Notes: generated by a model from the sequence alone, not told the origin. Counted from the stretch's first letter, positions 45,886 through 58,277 are shown. The stretch is DNA of 64,000 nucleotides from Heterohyrax brucei (GCA_028571685.1 CM053141.1:70603833-70667832), one strand, 5' to 3'. Numbers and translations are program-made.

Positions 45886-48335
45886 ATTTAGTTCTTTGGT
45901 CTATCTATCAAGTGGTATTTGTAATAATATCTGTATCTCTGAGTGATGTAAAGATCAAATGGGAATGTAAATGGGCCTCTCACAATCTCAGCAAGCTCAC
46001 AGTCAGAATGAATTTTGTTTGCAAAGCAGAATCCCATAGTTATGAAAAGAATCTACCCATCATACCTAATAGATTTTGGGTGAGCCACTTAAACTCTGAG
46101 CCTTAGTTGCCTTTTCTATAGACGTGAAAGCGGTGCCTGACCTGAAGTAGCCAGCATAGACTGTTTTGACATCCTTATCATTATTGGTTGGCTTTATGCT
46201 TTATCTAAACTTGGCTCTCCATTTTCTGTTATCGTGAGTGTGAACAATTATTCTCCCCTGCTAATAGTGAGCTGCACATTTGGCTGGTGGTAAGGTTTTA
46301 GATGGGCAGTCCATTGCAAGCCTTTTATTAGCCATCAGTCATTTAAAACAACAACATCACATCCAGAAAGTTGAGTTGCAGTTTCTCATGCCTTTTCTTT
46401 GACCATAAGTGAATGTACTCCCGGGGTGATGGCAGTGCTTTAGAAAATAGGAGATTAGGAAAAAGACAGAGGACTAATCCTGAAATTCCAAAATAATGAA
46501 AAAACAATACAGATAATAATAAACATCTAAAATGGGAGACAGTTATGGGGCTGTAATGAACAGAAAGTTTGTGTAATTTCCTTTCCTGGGACTTTGTGTT
46601 TCTCAAACTTAGAGTCGTCCTTCTTGCATATCTGTTACTTCTTTATTCTAGAGGTCCTGAAACATTTTGCAGGTGATATTTTTATAGAAATTTCCAGTGA
46701 CGTTCTTGAATTTTCCCTTCTGTTAAAAGTATGAAATATTTCACGTTTCCAGGGCAGTACCAAGAATAACATCACAGCTATTGCTGACATTTTGCCTTGT
46801 TTCAGATTTTTTCCCTTTTAATTCTTAGTTTTTTAAAGCTTAAAAATCCCTCACTGTTCTATATCACCATCAAAAAAATGTGTGTTTTGGGCTTGACTGT
46901 CTTACGTTCTGAGACACTGATGTATCAAAATGAATTTTAAAGGCAACATTGACATTCTAGCTGTTTATCTCTCTATTTTTCCCTTTATCATTATTATAAA
47001 ATTTATTTTCTGTTCATTTGTTTATATGAATTCAATTAAATCCAATTTTATGAAGTTTATTTTATATCTGAATTTTGACTTTTATGTGCCATTATGAAGC
47101 CCAGGCCCAAGTTTACATATTAACATCGCTGCCGTTTCACCAAAGGCCACATGCAGGTGAAAGAATTACTAGACTCTTTGCATCCCTGTTTTATGACTCA
47201 TTAGTCTTGTGATTTCTGACCTCTCTCAGCCTCTGTTGGCACCTGCAGATATAGCTGTAGAGAGATTTTAAGCTGTAGAAAAAAATGTAGCCTTAAAATT
47301 TGGTGCCGTAGAGGTATGTGAACTATCAACTGTTTCAACCTTAGGACTGCCTCCTTTTCAAGTTGGCCTTTTGTAGTGGTCCACCATGTGGTCTGATACC
47401 CTTGGATTTAATAATTAGAAAGGAAGACAAGTACTGACCTTCTGCTATTTCTTTCTTCATTTTTGTGAAAGTCGGGACTTGAAATATGTGGACTTAGTGT
47501 GATCCATCTTTGCTTTAGTGCTTCTGATAGTGCTTCGTGTGTAGAGAACATCTTTTTCTTGGAGTTACTAACTTTTAACTATAAAAATGATGAGCCTTTG
47601 CCTTTGGATTGATTTTGAATTCAGAGGAAAAAATGTTTGATTTTCCTAACAGATATGTCCAAAAATATACTAGTCTATGTTTATATATTTGATTTAGACT
47701 TGATGTGTGATATTGTATTTTATAACATATGCCAAGTCAAGATCAAAGTGCTGATACACATGGTACACTTTTTCTTCTCTTACTTGATGAGCAAGCATCT
47801 TGACTGTGTTCAATGGGCAGGACGATTCTCATGGGTCATTTGCTTCTTCCTTTATCTGTCTTCGTCATATGTGGGTGTACAGACGTGTGTATCTTCTATG
47901 AAATTTCTATGAAATTCTTACTGTTTTTGTTGGTATAAAATAAGTTGATTTTTTTTTTTTTTTTTTTAATCCACTGACTGTTTTGGGTGTAGCCAGTGAC
48001 TTCTTGTCTTTGTTTCTTTTCTCCTCACAGTGTGAGAACCTCCAAGTTCTGCAAATAATCCCAGGCGTTGCTTCTCCAAGAGGGGTTTATTGTATAATTC
48101 TTTTAGCTCTGATGATTAAAAAGTAAAAAATGTTGGGAAGAAAAGAATAGCTCTTCTTGACGTGTACTGTGTATGGAGAAAAGCATACACATTAGAAGTG
48201 TAAATTTTGACGAATTTTCTTGCAGTGGGAATATCACCACCGATATTAGAAAGAGAATCTTATTCCAGAATTCCCTTTATGGTCTTTTAGTCAGTTCTTC
48301 TTCCTGGAAATGACCTCTGTACCAACCTTTAACTG
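45886..48335. other. Non-coding stretch, mostly unique
   Basis: A MIR-like scrap at 46078-46135 ('tgagccacttaaactctgag'). A T-run of about 19 bases at 47950-47968. Open frames such as 46343-46606 and 47637-47912 have no recognisable family and are AT-driven. No gene supported. Confidence 0.4.
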
Positions 48336-48338
48336 TAT

Positions 48339-48833
48339 TGTTTTGAATTAAATTGTATTCCCCTCAAAATGTGTGTAGCAGTTTGGCTGGGCTGATTCCC
48401 CATATTGTGTGATGTTCCTTTATGTTGTCAACCTTACTCTGTGGTGTTAATGAGGGAGGATCACGAGCAGTAGTATTAGTGGGGCAGGAGACTACATATG
48501 TGGGATTGTATTGTGCCTTGGGGCAACCTCTTGAGCTATAAAGGAAAGGGAGGCAAGTGGAGTTTGGGGGACCTGATACCACCTAGAAGCAGTGTCTGGA
48601 GCTGAGTGCATCATTTGGAAAGTACGAGGATCCCTGCACTTCAGAAACTTGCAGTCCAAGGGATGATTGATAACAAGGACCTTCTTCCAGAACCAGCAGA
48701 GGAAATCTTCCCCTGGAGATCACACCCTGGATTTAGACTTTTAGCTTACTGGACTGTGACAGAATAATATTTTTCTTTCTAAACTCATCCATTTGTGGTA
48801 TTTCTGTTACAGTAGCATTAGATGACTAAGACA
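48339..48833 (+). repeat. MaLR-type LTR, solo
   Basis: Starts TGTTTTGAATTAAATTG and ends 'agcattagatgactaagaca'. Shares 'gtttggctgggctgattccc', 'cctgataccacctagaagca' and 'catttgtggtatttctgtta' with the LTRs at 57757-58272 and 59309-59793. TG...CA ends, 495 bp, no internal part, so an LTR-LTR recombinant. A clean 5-bp duplication was not found. Confidence 0.82.
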
Positions 48834-48967
48834 CCTGTGGACTAGTTTGCCGGTTTTCGAACTTCACATGAATGTCATCATAGAGGATGTTGGATTGTGT
48901 CTTATATAATTTACCAAACACTGTGTCTGTGAAAATCATTTTTCTTGTGGGTGAAAAACAAAACAAA

Positions 48968-49115
48968 AAACAGACTCATTGCTGTCTAGTCAATTGCAAC
49001 TCATATAACCCTATAGGTCAGAGAACTGCCCCATAGAGTTTGCAAGGAGCATCTGGTGGATTTGAACCACCAGACTTTGGTTAACAGCCATAGAACTTAA
49101 CCACTGCATCGTGGG
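48968..49115 (-). repeat. AfroSINE, antisense, nearly complete
   Basis: 'tagtcaattgcaactcatat', 'ctggtggatttgaaccacca' and 'cttaaccactgcatcgtggg' cover tail to head in antisense order. Confidence 0.9.
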
Positions 49116-49147
49116 TAATAATCATCTATTCTGTATAGATCCCCATC

Positions 49148-49600
49148 ATATTAGGTTGCTACTGTAACAAATTATTACAAATTTAATGCCTTAAAACAGC
49201 TGAAATTAATTCTCTCACAGTTCTGAAGGTCACAAGTCCAAAATCAGTTTCACGAGGCTGAAGTCTAGATGTTGGCAGGCTGCTGCTGCCTTCTGGAGCA
49301 TCTATGGAAAGGATCTGTTTTCTTCCCTTTTCCAGCTGCTAGTAGTGGGCTAGATTGCTGGACTTGTGCCCCTTTCTCTATCTTCAGAGCTCGTTATTCC
49401 AATCTGCTTCTTTTTGTAAGTATGCTTCTGATTAACATTTAGGACTCAAGGGATAATCCAGGATGATCTACCTTATCTAAAGATTCTTAGTCACATCTGC
49501 TTAGCCCCTTTGTCATATAAGGTGGTATTTACTGGTTCCAGGATTTAGGATGTAGGTATCTTTGAGGACCATTAGTGCGCCTACCATACCTGTAGTATGA
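49148..49600 (-). repeat. MLT1-like MaLR LTR, antisense, old
   Basis: 'ggttgctactgtaacaaatt', 'attctctcacagttctgaag' and 'gatgtaggtatctttgagga' are standard antisense MLT1 landmarks. Confidence 0.75.
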
Positions 49601-49604
49601 AGAT

Positions 49605-49945
49605 ACATCATTTATTTCTTGATTATACTGTTGATGGACATTTGTGTTGTTTTTCAATTGGAGCTATTATCAATCATACTGCCATGAACATTCTTGGGCA
49701 TGTCTCTTTGTGCCACACATGCTCACACATGCGTGCACGCACACACATGGTTCCATTAATTTTGTATACCTAGGAATTGGTCATAGGGTAAGTGTAAGTT
49801 CAGTCTTAGGAGATAGTGCCGAACAATTTTCCAAAGTGGTTGTACCAACTTATACTCTACTATAGCAGTGTATGAGAGCACCATCTTCCAGCCTGCTCTT
49901 GGTGGTGTTTATTTTTTTCATTTGGATCTTTCTGGTAGAAGTTTG
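49605..49945 (-). mobile_element. Ancient L1 fragment, antisense
   Basis: 'gttgatggacatttgtgttg', 'ccatgaacattcttgggcat' and 'acaattttccaaagtggttg' belong to the ORF2 C-terminal region of L1M elements. An internal CA-rich insertion occurs at 49735-49747. Confidence 0.75.
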
Positions 49946-50455
49946 GAAGTATGACATTGTTATGACTAGTAGAATTAGGTACCTTATCCTGTGTAACAAT
50001 GTGGTTTTGACTCGTAATTTCTATTTCAAACATAAATGAAACAAAATGTACCTGAATTTTTGGCTCCGTTAGATTCTTTAAGGTAACACTGAAATAAATT
50101 AGGCAGTTTGAATTGAGAGAACTAGCACAGTTTTTCTTTTCTTTCTCCTCCCCTTCATGTCTGTGTCACTGAATCTTTCTTATTTAGTAGTTACAGGATG
50201 GTTTTTGCTTGATTTGTTGTCAAGCATGATCAGTAAGCCCTAACTGTGTAAACACTGTCCTTCTTGTCATTTATTTATCTTACAGGTCTTAAGTCACAAT
50301 ACATCTTTTAGAATCCTAAAAAACAAAAAAAGTAAGAAAGAAAAATTTACCTTTCAGTCTATCTTATTGAGGATGGACCAAAAACCAGTTTTTAAAAATT
50401 CCTGTTTTAACCATCATCTCTGTATCAATTCTACATTTATTATAGTGTATACACT
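49946..50455. other. Non-coding stretch, no recognised element
   Basis: AT-rich DNA with 'aaacaaaaaaagtaagaaag' near 50322. Nothing assignable. Confidence 0.35.
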
Positions 50456-50456
50456 A

Positions 50457-51556
50457 TTGTTGATGTCAGATCTTAGTGAAAGCAGAGCATACCAGGAAGA
50501 TGTTTATCTGTGTTTTATTGACTATGCAAAGGCATTCCACTGTGTAAACTGTAATAAACTATGGTAACATTGAGAAGAATGGGAATTCTAGAGCACTTCT
50601 TTGTGCTCATGTGGAACCTGTACGTAGACCAAGAGGCAGTTATGTGAACAGAACAAGGAGATACTGTGTGGTTTAAATTAGGGAAAGTATGCCTCAGGAG
50701 TGTATCCTTTCACCATATTTATTCGGTCTGTGTGCTAAGCAGATAAATCTGAGAAGCTGACTACATGAAGAAAAACACAGAGTTGCAGGAAGACTGATTA
50801 AACAACCTAAGATATGGAGATGACATAGCCTGGCTTGCTCAATATGAACAGGACTTGAAGCAGTTATTGATGAAGATCAAAGACCGTAGCCTTTAGTATG
50901 GACTGCATTTTGACGTAAAGAAAACAAAAATCTTCACTGAGTCAATAAGCCACATTATGATAAATGGAGAAAAGACTGAAGTTGTCGAAGATTTCATGTT
51001 ACTTGGATCTACAAGCAGCACTCGTAGAAGTAGCAGTCAAGAAATGAAACAACACAGTGCAGCGGGCACCTCTGCTGCACAAGACCTCATCAAAGTGAGA
51101 GCTGAAGTGACCTGACTCAAGCCGTAATGGTTTAATTCACCTCATATGCATGTGAAATCTGGACAACAAATAAGGAATACTGAGGAAGAATTGATGCACT
51201 TGAATTATGCTGTTGGCTGAGAATACTGAATATATCACAGTCAACCAGAAGAAGGAACAAATCTGTCTTGGAAGAAATACAGCCAGAGTACTCCTTAGAA
51301 ACAAGGATGGTGAGACTTTGTCTCACATACTTTTGGACATGTTCTGGTAAGAGATGAGTCCCTGGATAAAGATATTACGCTTGGCAACATAAAGGGTCAG
51401 TGGAAAAGAGGAAGACCCTTGAGGAGATGATTGATGTAGTGACTGCAGGAACGGGTTCAAAAAGCAGTGATTATGAGGGTGGCACATGGCCAGGCAGTGT
51501 TTTGTTCTCTTGTGCATAGGGTTACTATGACTGACTGTATGGTACCTAGTAACAGC
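50457..51556 (+). mobile_element. 5'-truncated RTE LINE retaining a YGDD box
   Basis: Begins inside the RT at 'gatgtcagatcttagtgaaa', matching the 56057 region of the long copy. The frame 50367-50567 includes the RT A-motif CFIDYAKAF, here followed by HCVN. Near 50815 the reading is RYGDDIAWLA, so both catalytic aspartates survive, unlike in the copies at 231, 36521 and 53993. The C-terminal part (51130-51500) is frame-broken but recognisable, and the tail 'ggttactatgactgactgta' ends at 'taacagctc'. No endonuclease, so it cannot move. Confidence 0.88.
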
Positions 51557-51561
51557 TCAAA

Positions 51562-51765
51562 GAATGAACCCTGGTGGTGCAGTAGTTAAGTGTCTGGGTG
51601 CTGACTGAAAGATTAGTGATTTCAACCACTAGCTGTTCTGCAGGGGAGAGATGTGGCAACCTGCTTTTGTAAAGATCTGTAGCCTTGGAAACTATATGGT
51701 GCTGTTTTGCTTGATTCTGCATGGTCCACGTGACTCAGAATCAACTAAACTGCAGTGAGTAACAT
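51562..51765 (+). repeat. AfroSINE, full length
   Basis: 'gaaccctggtggtgcagtag', 'gctgactgaaagattagtga', 'ccttggaaactatatggtgc', 'gactcagaatcaactaaact'. Begins six bases after the end of the preceding RTE, same orientation, consistent with SINE targeting of an RTE end or chance. Confidence 0.9.
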
Positions 51766-51821
51766 CTCAGAGAAACTGAGTTCCATGAAATACACTTTGA
51801 AAATTCTTGAGTAAATCATAC

Positions 51822-52385
51822 TGTGTTAGTCAGCTGATACTGCTCTAACAGAAGTACAAGTGGCTGGGTGGCCTTAGCAAAGAAAAGTTTATTCCCACAC
51901 AGTCCACTAGGCTAGAAGTCCAAATTCAGGGTGCTAGCTATAGGAGAACATACTCTTTGTTGGCTTTGGAGGAAGGTCCTTGTGCTACATCAGCCTTTCT
52001 TTCTGAGAGCATCTTGGCACAGGAACCTCAGGTCCAAATGTTGTGTTCTGCTCCTGGTGCTGCATTGTTAATGGTGTGAGGTCCCCCATTCTCTGCTTGC
52101 TTCCTTTCCTTTTATCTCTTGTAGGACAAAGGAGTAGAAGGTGGTGTATGTCAAACTCCAGGGAAAATGTCTTTACATTGGTGCAGGAAGGTGACCTTAG
52201 AAAGAGTGTCAAAGTCTCACCCTGATCATCTTTAACATAATCCAGTCTGTTAACAACAGGCAGAGATTAGCATTTACAGCATAAGAAAATCACAGAATGG
52301 AGGACAATCACAAAATATTGGGAATCATGGCCCAGTCACGTTGTTACACACATTTCTTGAGGGACACAATTCAATCCATGAAACA
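51822..52385 (-). repeat. MaLR-type LTR, solo, antisense
   Basis: Plus strand opens 'tgtgttagtcagctgatact' and closes 'caattcaatccatgaaaca'. In sense it reads TGTTTCATGGATTGAATTGT, like the LTR starting at 57471. The middle ('cctgatcatctttaacataa', 'tccagtctgttaacaacagg') also matches 57590-57640 in sense. 564 bp with TG...CA-type ends. Confidence 0.82.
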
Positions 52386-52489
52386 TATGTAAGGATAATA
52401 TTTATTGAAACAATGATGAGGACTTGTTACCATTTAAATATATAAGCAAAAACTACTAGTTAGGTCTCCATAATATAAACACCTGATTT

Positions 52490-52535
52490 GTTAACAACAA
52501 CAACAACAACAAAAAACCCAACCAACCAACCAAAC
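52490..52535. repeat. (AAC)n and (AACC)n microsatellite
   Basis: 'acaacaacaacaacaacaaa' is followed by 'ccaaccaaccaaccaaacag'. It abuts an antisense AfroSINE and may have grown from the RTE/SINE 'aacaac' tail. Confidence 0.85.
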
Positions 52536-52537
52536 AG

Positions 52538-52683
52538 AATACCTGTTGCCTTTGGGTTGATTCCAGCTTACAGCAACTGCATAAGACAGAATAAAACTGC
52601 CTAATAGAATTTCCAAGGAATGCTCAGTGGATCTGAACTGCTAACCCTTTGGTTAGCAGGCATTGTGCTAACCAGTGTGTCTA
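52538..52683 (-). repeat. AfroSINE, antisense
   Basis: 'gggttgattccagcttacag', 'gaatttccaaggaatgctca', 'ctgctaaccctttggttagc'. Tail, middle and tRNA-like body are present. Confidence 0.9.
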
Positions 52684-53705
52684 AAAATGTATCTAAAGAG
52701 AATTAAAAGCTATCAGAAAATGACCTGAATTTGCTTCTGTTTATTTTAGTGAAGGCTGCGCTTTGGGGAAAATTGATTTGCATTACTTGTGATCTTAAGT
52801 TTTACACTAAGCAGCCTAATAGAAACAAAGTAATTTCTGTTATTAGGAACAGTGTTGGTGGGATTAATCCAAAAGCTGGTGCCCTAAAGTGCTGTTTCTT
52901 CAACCAGGTTGCTGTGCACACTCCCCTACTTCTTTCTTTTTATTTTGCTAGAGCTGCCTAGAATGGAGGGAGCAGTCTACTTTCCTTTTTTTTTCTCTCT
53001 CTTGGTCTGTTTTTTCTATCTTGTATTGTTTCCATCACTAGTTGGCTCTCCTTGTACCATGACAAAGATGGAATATCCTGTTTGGGGCATATTGCCCACC
53101 TAGAAGCTTCCAGCTCTTTTGTCTCAAACTTTTCCTCATTTACACATTAACCTACTGGTGTTGACTTGATAGGGAATAAGGGGCATTTGTTGGTGCTGGG
53201 AATAATGGGGCCAAGGAATTTGAGCAGGAGAAGCATCTATGGTGGCTCGTTTGGTGTGCAAATAAAATAAGCAGTGTATACCCCCTGAGCATTCTTTCCT
53301 TAATTACATCAACGCTTTGCTTTGAGACATACTGAGTTTTGAGCTAGATATGTTTTGGAATAAATTATTCAAATAATTTTCTATTAAACTTGGAATTAAT
53401 TGCTTATCTTCTTCCACTTTCTTTACATTTCTTCTTCAGTTGGATCAAAGTCTTTCTTTGAACTTCTGTTTATTTTACTTTTTGCCTTATTACTGTAAAC
53501 TTTTCATGATCATGGGAGAATTGGCCATCTTGAAGATACACTGTAATCACAACATATTAATTAATTGGTCAGTTTTAATATTTGTCATACTGTCAGTTTT
53601 TCTCTCTCCCAGTGGCTGGTGAGTTTTAGATTTGTAGACTTAGAAGTGAGGCCTGAGTGAGATGCCTCTGTGATTGCTTCTTCTTTGTCAAGGCCTAGTT
53701 CTGTC
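52684..53705. other. Non-coding stretch, no recognised element
   Basis: AT-rich DNA. A few open frames (for example 52731-52961) start in SINE-free sequence but show no known domain. Confidence 0.4.
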
Positions 53706-53710
53706 TTACG

Positions 53711-53898
53711 TGATGTTGTCATCCTCGTCACCTGATGCTGTTATCCTCCTCACCTGATGCTGTTATCCTCCTCACCTGATGCTGTTATCCTCCTTACCTA
53801 ACACTGTTATCCTCCTTACCTGATGCTGTTACTACCTTTACCTGATGCTGTTATCCTCCTTACCTGGTTCTTTTCCCCTCCTTACCTGGTGCTATTAC
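53711..53898. repeat. 22-bp minisatellite, about 8 units
   Basis: Unit 'cacctgatgctgttatcctc' plus two bases. First units are near identical; later units drift to 'ttacctgatgctgttactac' and 'ttacctggttcttttcccct'. Drift increases toward the RTE side. Confidence 0.9.
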
Positions 53899-53945
53899 CT
53901 ACAGCATCAGGTAAGGAGGGTAGCAGTATCAGGTGAGGTGGGTAG
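53899..53945. repeat. Inverted minisatellite units
   Basis: 'acagcatcaggtaaggaggg' and 'tagcagtatcaggtgaggtg' are reverse complements of the units just upstream, so the array ends in a hairpin-forming inversion about 50 bp before the RTE start. Confidence 0.88.
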
Positions 53946-53992
53946 AGACAAGAGTGAGCAGCCCCCACTTGTCTGTCAGTGGAGGCTTGCTT

Positions 53993-56900
53993 GTTGCTGT
54001 GATGAAGGAAGCTGTGGCACTGGTATTTAGGTACCAGTAGGGTCACCCATTGTAGGCACATTTCAGCTGAGCTTCCAGATTAAGACAGACTAGGAAGAAG
54101 GACCTGGCAGTCTACTTCTGAAAAGAAATAGCCAGGGAAAATCTTATGAATAGCAGCCAAACATTGTCAGATAAAAAATAGTGCCGGAAAGTGAGCCCCC
54201 AGTGTGAAAGGCACTCAGAAGATAACTGGGGAAGAGCTGCCTCCTCAGAGTAGAGTCAACCTTAATGACATGTATGGAGTAATGCCTTTGAGATCTTTGT
54301 TCTCTGATGTGGCATGACTCAAAATGAAAAGAAACAGCTGTAAACATCCGTTAATAATTGGGACATGGAGTGTACAAAGTATGAATCTAGGAAAATCGGA
54401 AATCATCAGAAATGAGTGGAGTGCATAAACATCAATACCCTAGGCATTAGTGAGCTGAAAGGGACCAATTTTGGCCATTTTGAATCTGACAATCATATAG
54501 TTTACTATGCTGGGAATGAAAACTTGGAGAGAAATGATGTTGCAGTCATCATCAAAAAGAACATTTCAAGATCTGTCCTGAAGTACAGTGCTGTCAGGGA
54601 TAGGATAATATCCATATGCCTACATGGGAGGCCAGTTAATACAACTATTATTCAAATTTAAGCACCAACCACTAAGGCAAAAGATGAAGAGGTTGAAGAT
54701 TTTTATGAATTCCTGCAGTCTGAAATTGATCAAGCATGTAATCAGGATGCATTGATAATTCCTAGTGACTGGAATGCAGAAGTTGGATACAAAGAAGAAA
54801 TACTGGTAGTTGGAAAATTCAGCCTTGGTGGTAGAAATAATGCCAGAGATCGCATGATAGAATTTTACAAGATTCATGACTTCTTCGTCACAAATACCTT
54901 TTTTCACCAACACAAACAGCAGCTGTACACATGGACCTCACAAGATGGAATGCAAAAGAGCCAAATTGACTCTATCTGTGGAAAAAGATGATGGGAAAAC
55001 CCCATATCAGCAGGCAGAACAAGACCAGGTGCTGACTGTGGAACACATCATCAGTTGCTCATATGTAAATTCAAATTGAAAATATGTAAATTCAAATTGA
55101 AACTGGAGAAAATTAGATTAAGTCCATGAGAGCCAAAGTATGACCATGAATATATTGCTCCTGAGTTTAAAGAGCATCTTAGTAAAAGATTTGATGTGTT
55201 GATCACTAATGACTGAAGACCAGGTGAATTGTAGAATGACATCAAAGGTATTATCCATGAAGAGAGCAAGAGATCATTAAAAAGATAGGAAGAAGAGAAA
55301 AGGCCAAATTGGATGTCAGAAGAGACTCTGAAACTTGCTCTTGAATGTTAAGCAACTACAGCAGAAGGAAGATATGGTGAAGAAAAAGATCTAGACAGAA
55401 GATTTCAGAGAGGAGCTCTAGGAGACAAAATGAGGTATTAGGACACATGCAAAGAGCTGGAAATGGAAAACCAGAAGGGGAAGGACATGTTCTGTGTTTC
55501 TCAAGCTGGAAGAACTGAAGAAAAAATTCACACTTTGAGTTGCAGTAGCGAGAGATTCCACAAGCAAACTATTAAATGACTCAGGGAGCATCAAAAGAAA
55601 ATGGAAGGAATACATAGAACCATTATGCCAGAAAGAGCTGGTTTATGTTCAGCCATTTGCAGAGGTAGCGTATCATCAGGAACCAGTGGTACTGAAGGAA
55701 GGAATCGAAGCTGCATTGAAGGCATTGGCCAAAAACAAGGCTTCAGAAATGGATGGAATATCAATTGAGATATTTTGACAAACAGATGCAATGCTGGAAG
55801 TGCTCACTTGTCTGTGCCAAAAATTTGGAGGGCGGCTACCTGGCCAACCAACTGGAAGAAATCCACATTTATGCCCATTCCAAACAAAGGTGATCCAACT
55901 GAGTGTGGAAATTACAGAATAATATCGTTAATATCACACACAAGTTAAATTTTATTCAGGATCATTCAAAAGTGACTGCAACAGTATATTGACAAGGAAC
56001 TACCAAAAATTCAAGCTGGATTCAGAAGAGGACATGGAAGCAGGGATATCATTGCTGATGTCAGATGGATCTTAGCTGAAAGCAGAGAATACCGGAAAGA
56101 TGTTTGCCTGTGTTTCATTGACTATGGAAAGGCATTTGGCTGTGTGAATCATAACCAATTTGGCTAACATTGCAGAGTATGGGAATTGTGCTTTTAAGGA
56201 ATCTGTGTATGGATCAAGAGTCAGTCATGTGAACAGAACAAGGGGACACTGCCTGATTTAAAGTCAAGAAAGGTGTGCATCAGGGTTGTATCCTCTCACC
56301 ACACTTTTCAATCTATGTGCCTAGCAAATAATCCAAGAAGCTGAATTCTTCAAAGAAGGACAAGGCATCAGGATTGGAGGATGACTCATTAATAACCTGA
56401 GTTATGCAAAGGATACTACCTTACTTGCTGGAAGTGAAAAAGATTTGACACATTTACTGAAGATCAAGGACCACTGCCTTCAGTGTGGGTTGCATCTCAG
56501 CATCAAACAAACAAACATTCTCAGAAGTGTACCAGTAAGCAACATCTTAGTAAATGGAGAAAGGATTGAGGTTGTCAGGGATTTTATTTTACTTGAGTCC
56601 ATAATCAGTGCCCACAGCAGCAGCAGTCAAGAAATCAAAAGACAGATTGCATGGGAAAATCCTCTGCCAAGGACTTCTTTCAAATATTGAAAAGTAAAGA
56701 TGCATCTTGAAGACTAAAGTCCACCTGACCCAATCCATGGTATTTTCAGTCCCATTGTATACATGCGAAAGCTGTACAGTGAACAAAGAAGACAGAAGAA
56801 GAATTGATGCCTTTGAATTGGAGTGTTGGAGAAGAATGTTGAATGTACCATACACCACCCAAAGAACAAACAGATCCATTCTGGAAGAAGTACAACCAAA

Positions 56901-57178
56901 GTGCCTCTTGGAAGCAAAGATAGCAAAGAGTGCATCTTATTTGCTTTGGACCTGTAGTCCGGAAGGATCAGTCCCTGAAGAAGGAAATCATACTTTGTAG
57001 GATGGAGGGTCAGAGAAAAACAGAAAGACCCTCAATGAGATGGGTTGACACAGTGGCTACGACAAAGAGCTTAAGCATAAAAACAATTGTGGACATGGTG
57101 CAAGACCGGGCAGTGTTTTGTTCTGTTGTGTATAGGATTGCTATGAGTTGGAACCAACTTGGTGGCACCTAACAACAG
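53993..57178 (+). mobile_element. RTE-clade LINE, full-length span, best-preserved copy
   Basis: Starts 'gttgctgtgatgaaggaagc' and ends 'ggaaccaacttggtggcacc' plus 'taacaacag'. Endonuclease at 54416-54661 (MECININTLGISELKG, VYYAGNENLERNDVAVIIKK) and 54752-54991 (FYKIHDFFVTNTFFHQHKQ, LYTWTSQDG). RT: A-motif at about 56105-56150 (CLCFIDYGKAFGCVN), QGCILSPHF-like at 56282-56312, and the catalytic box as YAKDTTLLAG near 56405, where YADD is expected, so the second Asp-containing position is changed to Lys. C-terminus 56445-57172 (RRIDAFELECWRRMLNVPYT, RKTERPSMRWVDTVATTKSL). Several stops and frameshifts. No flanking target duplication was identified, typical of RTE. Confidence 0.92.
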
Positions 57179-57214
57179 TTCTGTCTTGGTGATGATGATA
57201 ATTATGATAGATGA

Positions 57215-57338
57215 AATTTGTTTTCCCATGTGCTTTTCACTCTTGTAAGTGCTTTACAACTATTAACTTATTTAATCCTTATGAAAATCCCAATTGGAAG
57301 ATGCCTTTTGTTTCCCCCATTTTACGGATGACTTCTTT
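57215..57338 (-). repeat. MIR SINE relic, antisense
   Basis: 'taagtgctttacaactatta', 'cttatttaatccttatgaaa' and 'tttcccccattttacggatg' are reverse-strand MIR landmarks. Confidence 0.8.
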
Positions 57339-57470
57339 TGTATATGGCACACTGAATGAGAACCTTTACCATTATATCTGGTGACTCGAGAAGCCCCCTT
57401 CTTTGTAATATCCTACCTGCATCTCACCAAGGGCTTTTTTTGTCCTGTGTTTCAGTAAAAGGTTGGGTTT

Positions 57471-57756
57471 TGTCATGGATTGAATTGTGTCCCCCCAAAA
57501 ATGTATGTATCAGTTTGGCTGGGCCATGATTCCTGGTATTGTGTAAATTTTCTCTTCTTTGTAATTTTCCTATCCTAAACTCTGCCTGTGGTTGATAGGG
57601 AAAGATTGGATTATATTAAAGAGGATTAGGGTGGTACTGTAACACCCTTACTAAGGTCACTCTCCAGATCCGTTGTAAAGGAAGTTTCCTTGGAGTGTGG
57701 CTTGTATCTCCTTTTTTCATATAAGAAATAAAAGGGAAGGGAAACAAGTAGAGAGT
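57471..57756 (+). repeat. Partial MaLR-type LTR, 5' portion
   Basis: Starts TGTCATGGATTGAATTGTGT. Its middle ('gataggg aaagattgga' zone and 'aaggtcactctccagatccg') matches the solo LTR at 51822-52385 rather than its immediate neighbour. It stops at 57756, where another LTR begins without a gap. Confidence 0.8.
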
Positions 57757-58272
57757 TGACATCATGGATTGAATTGAATGCCCCACCTCCCCAATGTGTG
57801 TAGTCATTTAGCTAGGCCATGATTCTTGGTACTGTGTTATGTTCCTATATGCTGTAAACCCTACTTCTTTGATGTTAATGAGGGAGGATGTGTGACTTGT
57901 GTTGGGTAGTACAAGACTAAATGTGTAAGGTTGCATTGTACTGTGAGGCATAAAGGAAAAGGAAGTCTTGCTCTTTCCTTTGTGTTCCCCATATATTAGA
58001 ATTGGGGACTTGATACCACCAGGAAAGAAAAAGCAGTGCTGGAAGCAGAGGCCACTCATTGGAAAGAAGCTGAGGCCCCAGTGTCTCAGAAAGCTCCCAG
58101 TCCAGGGGAGGTTTGAGAACAAGGACCTTCCTCCAAAGCTAACATAGAAAGCCCCACCCTGGAGATGATGGCCTGAATTTGCACTTGTAGCCTACTGGAC
58201 AGAGTAAACTTCTCTTTTAAAAGCCATTCACTTGTTGTATTTCTGTTATAGCAGCATTAGATGACTAAAACA
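57757..58272 (+). repeat. 5' LTR of a MaLR-type element
   Basis: Starts TGACATCATGGATTG, ends 'agcattagatgactaaaaca'. Followed directly by primer-binding-site-like sequence, so it is the 5' LTR of 57757-59793. Confidence 0.85.
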
Positions 58273-58277
58273 GAATT

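Noticed and set aside
53711-53945. CRISPR-like array
   Set aside because: Units are contiguous without unique spacers, and the genome is mammalian: it is a minisatellite.
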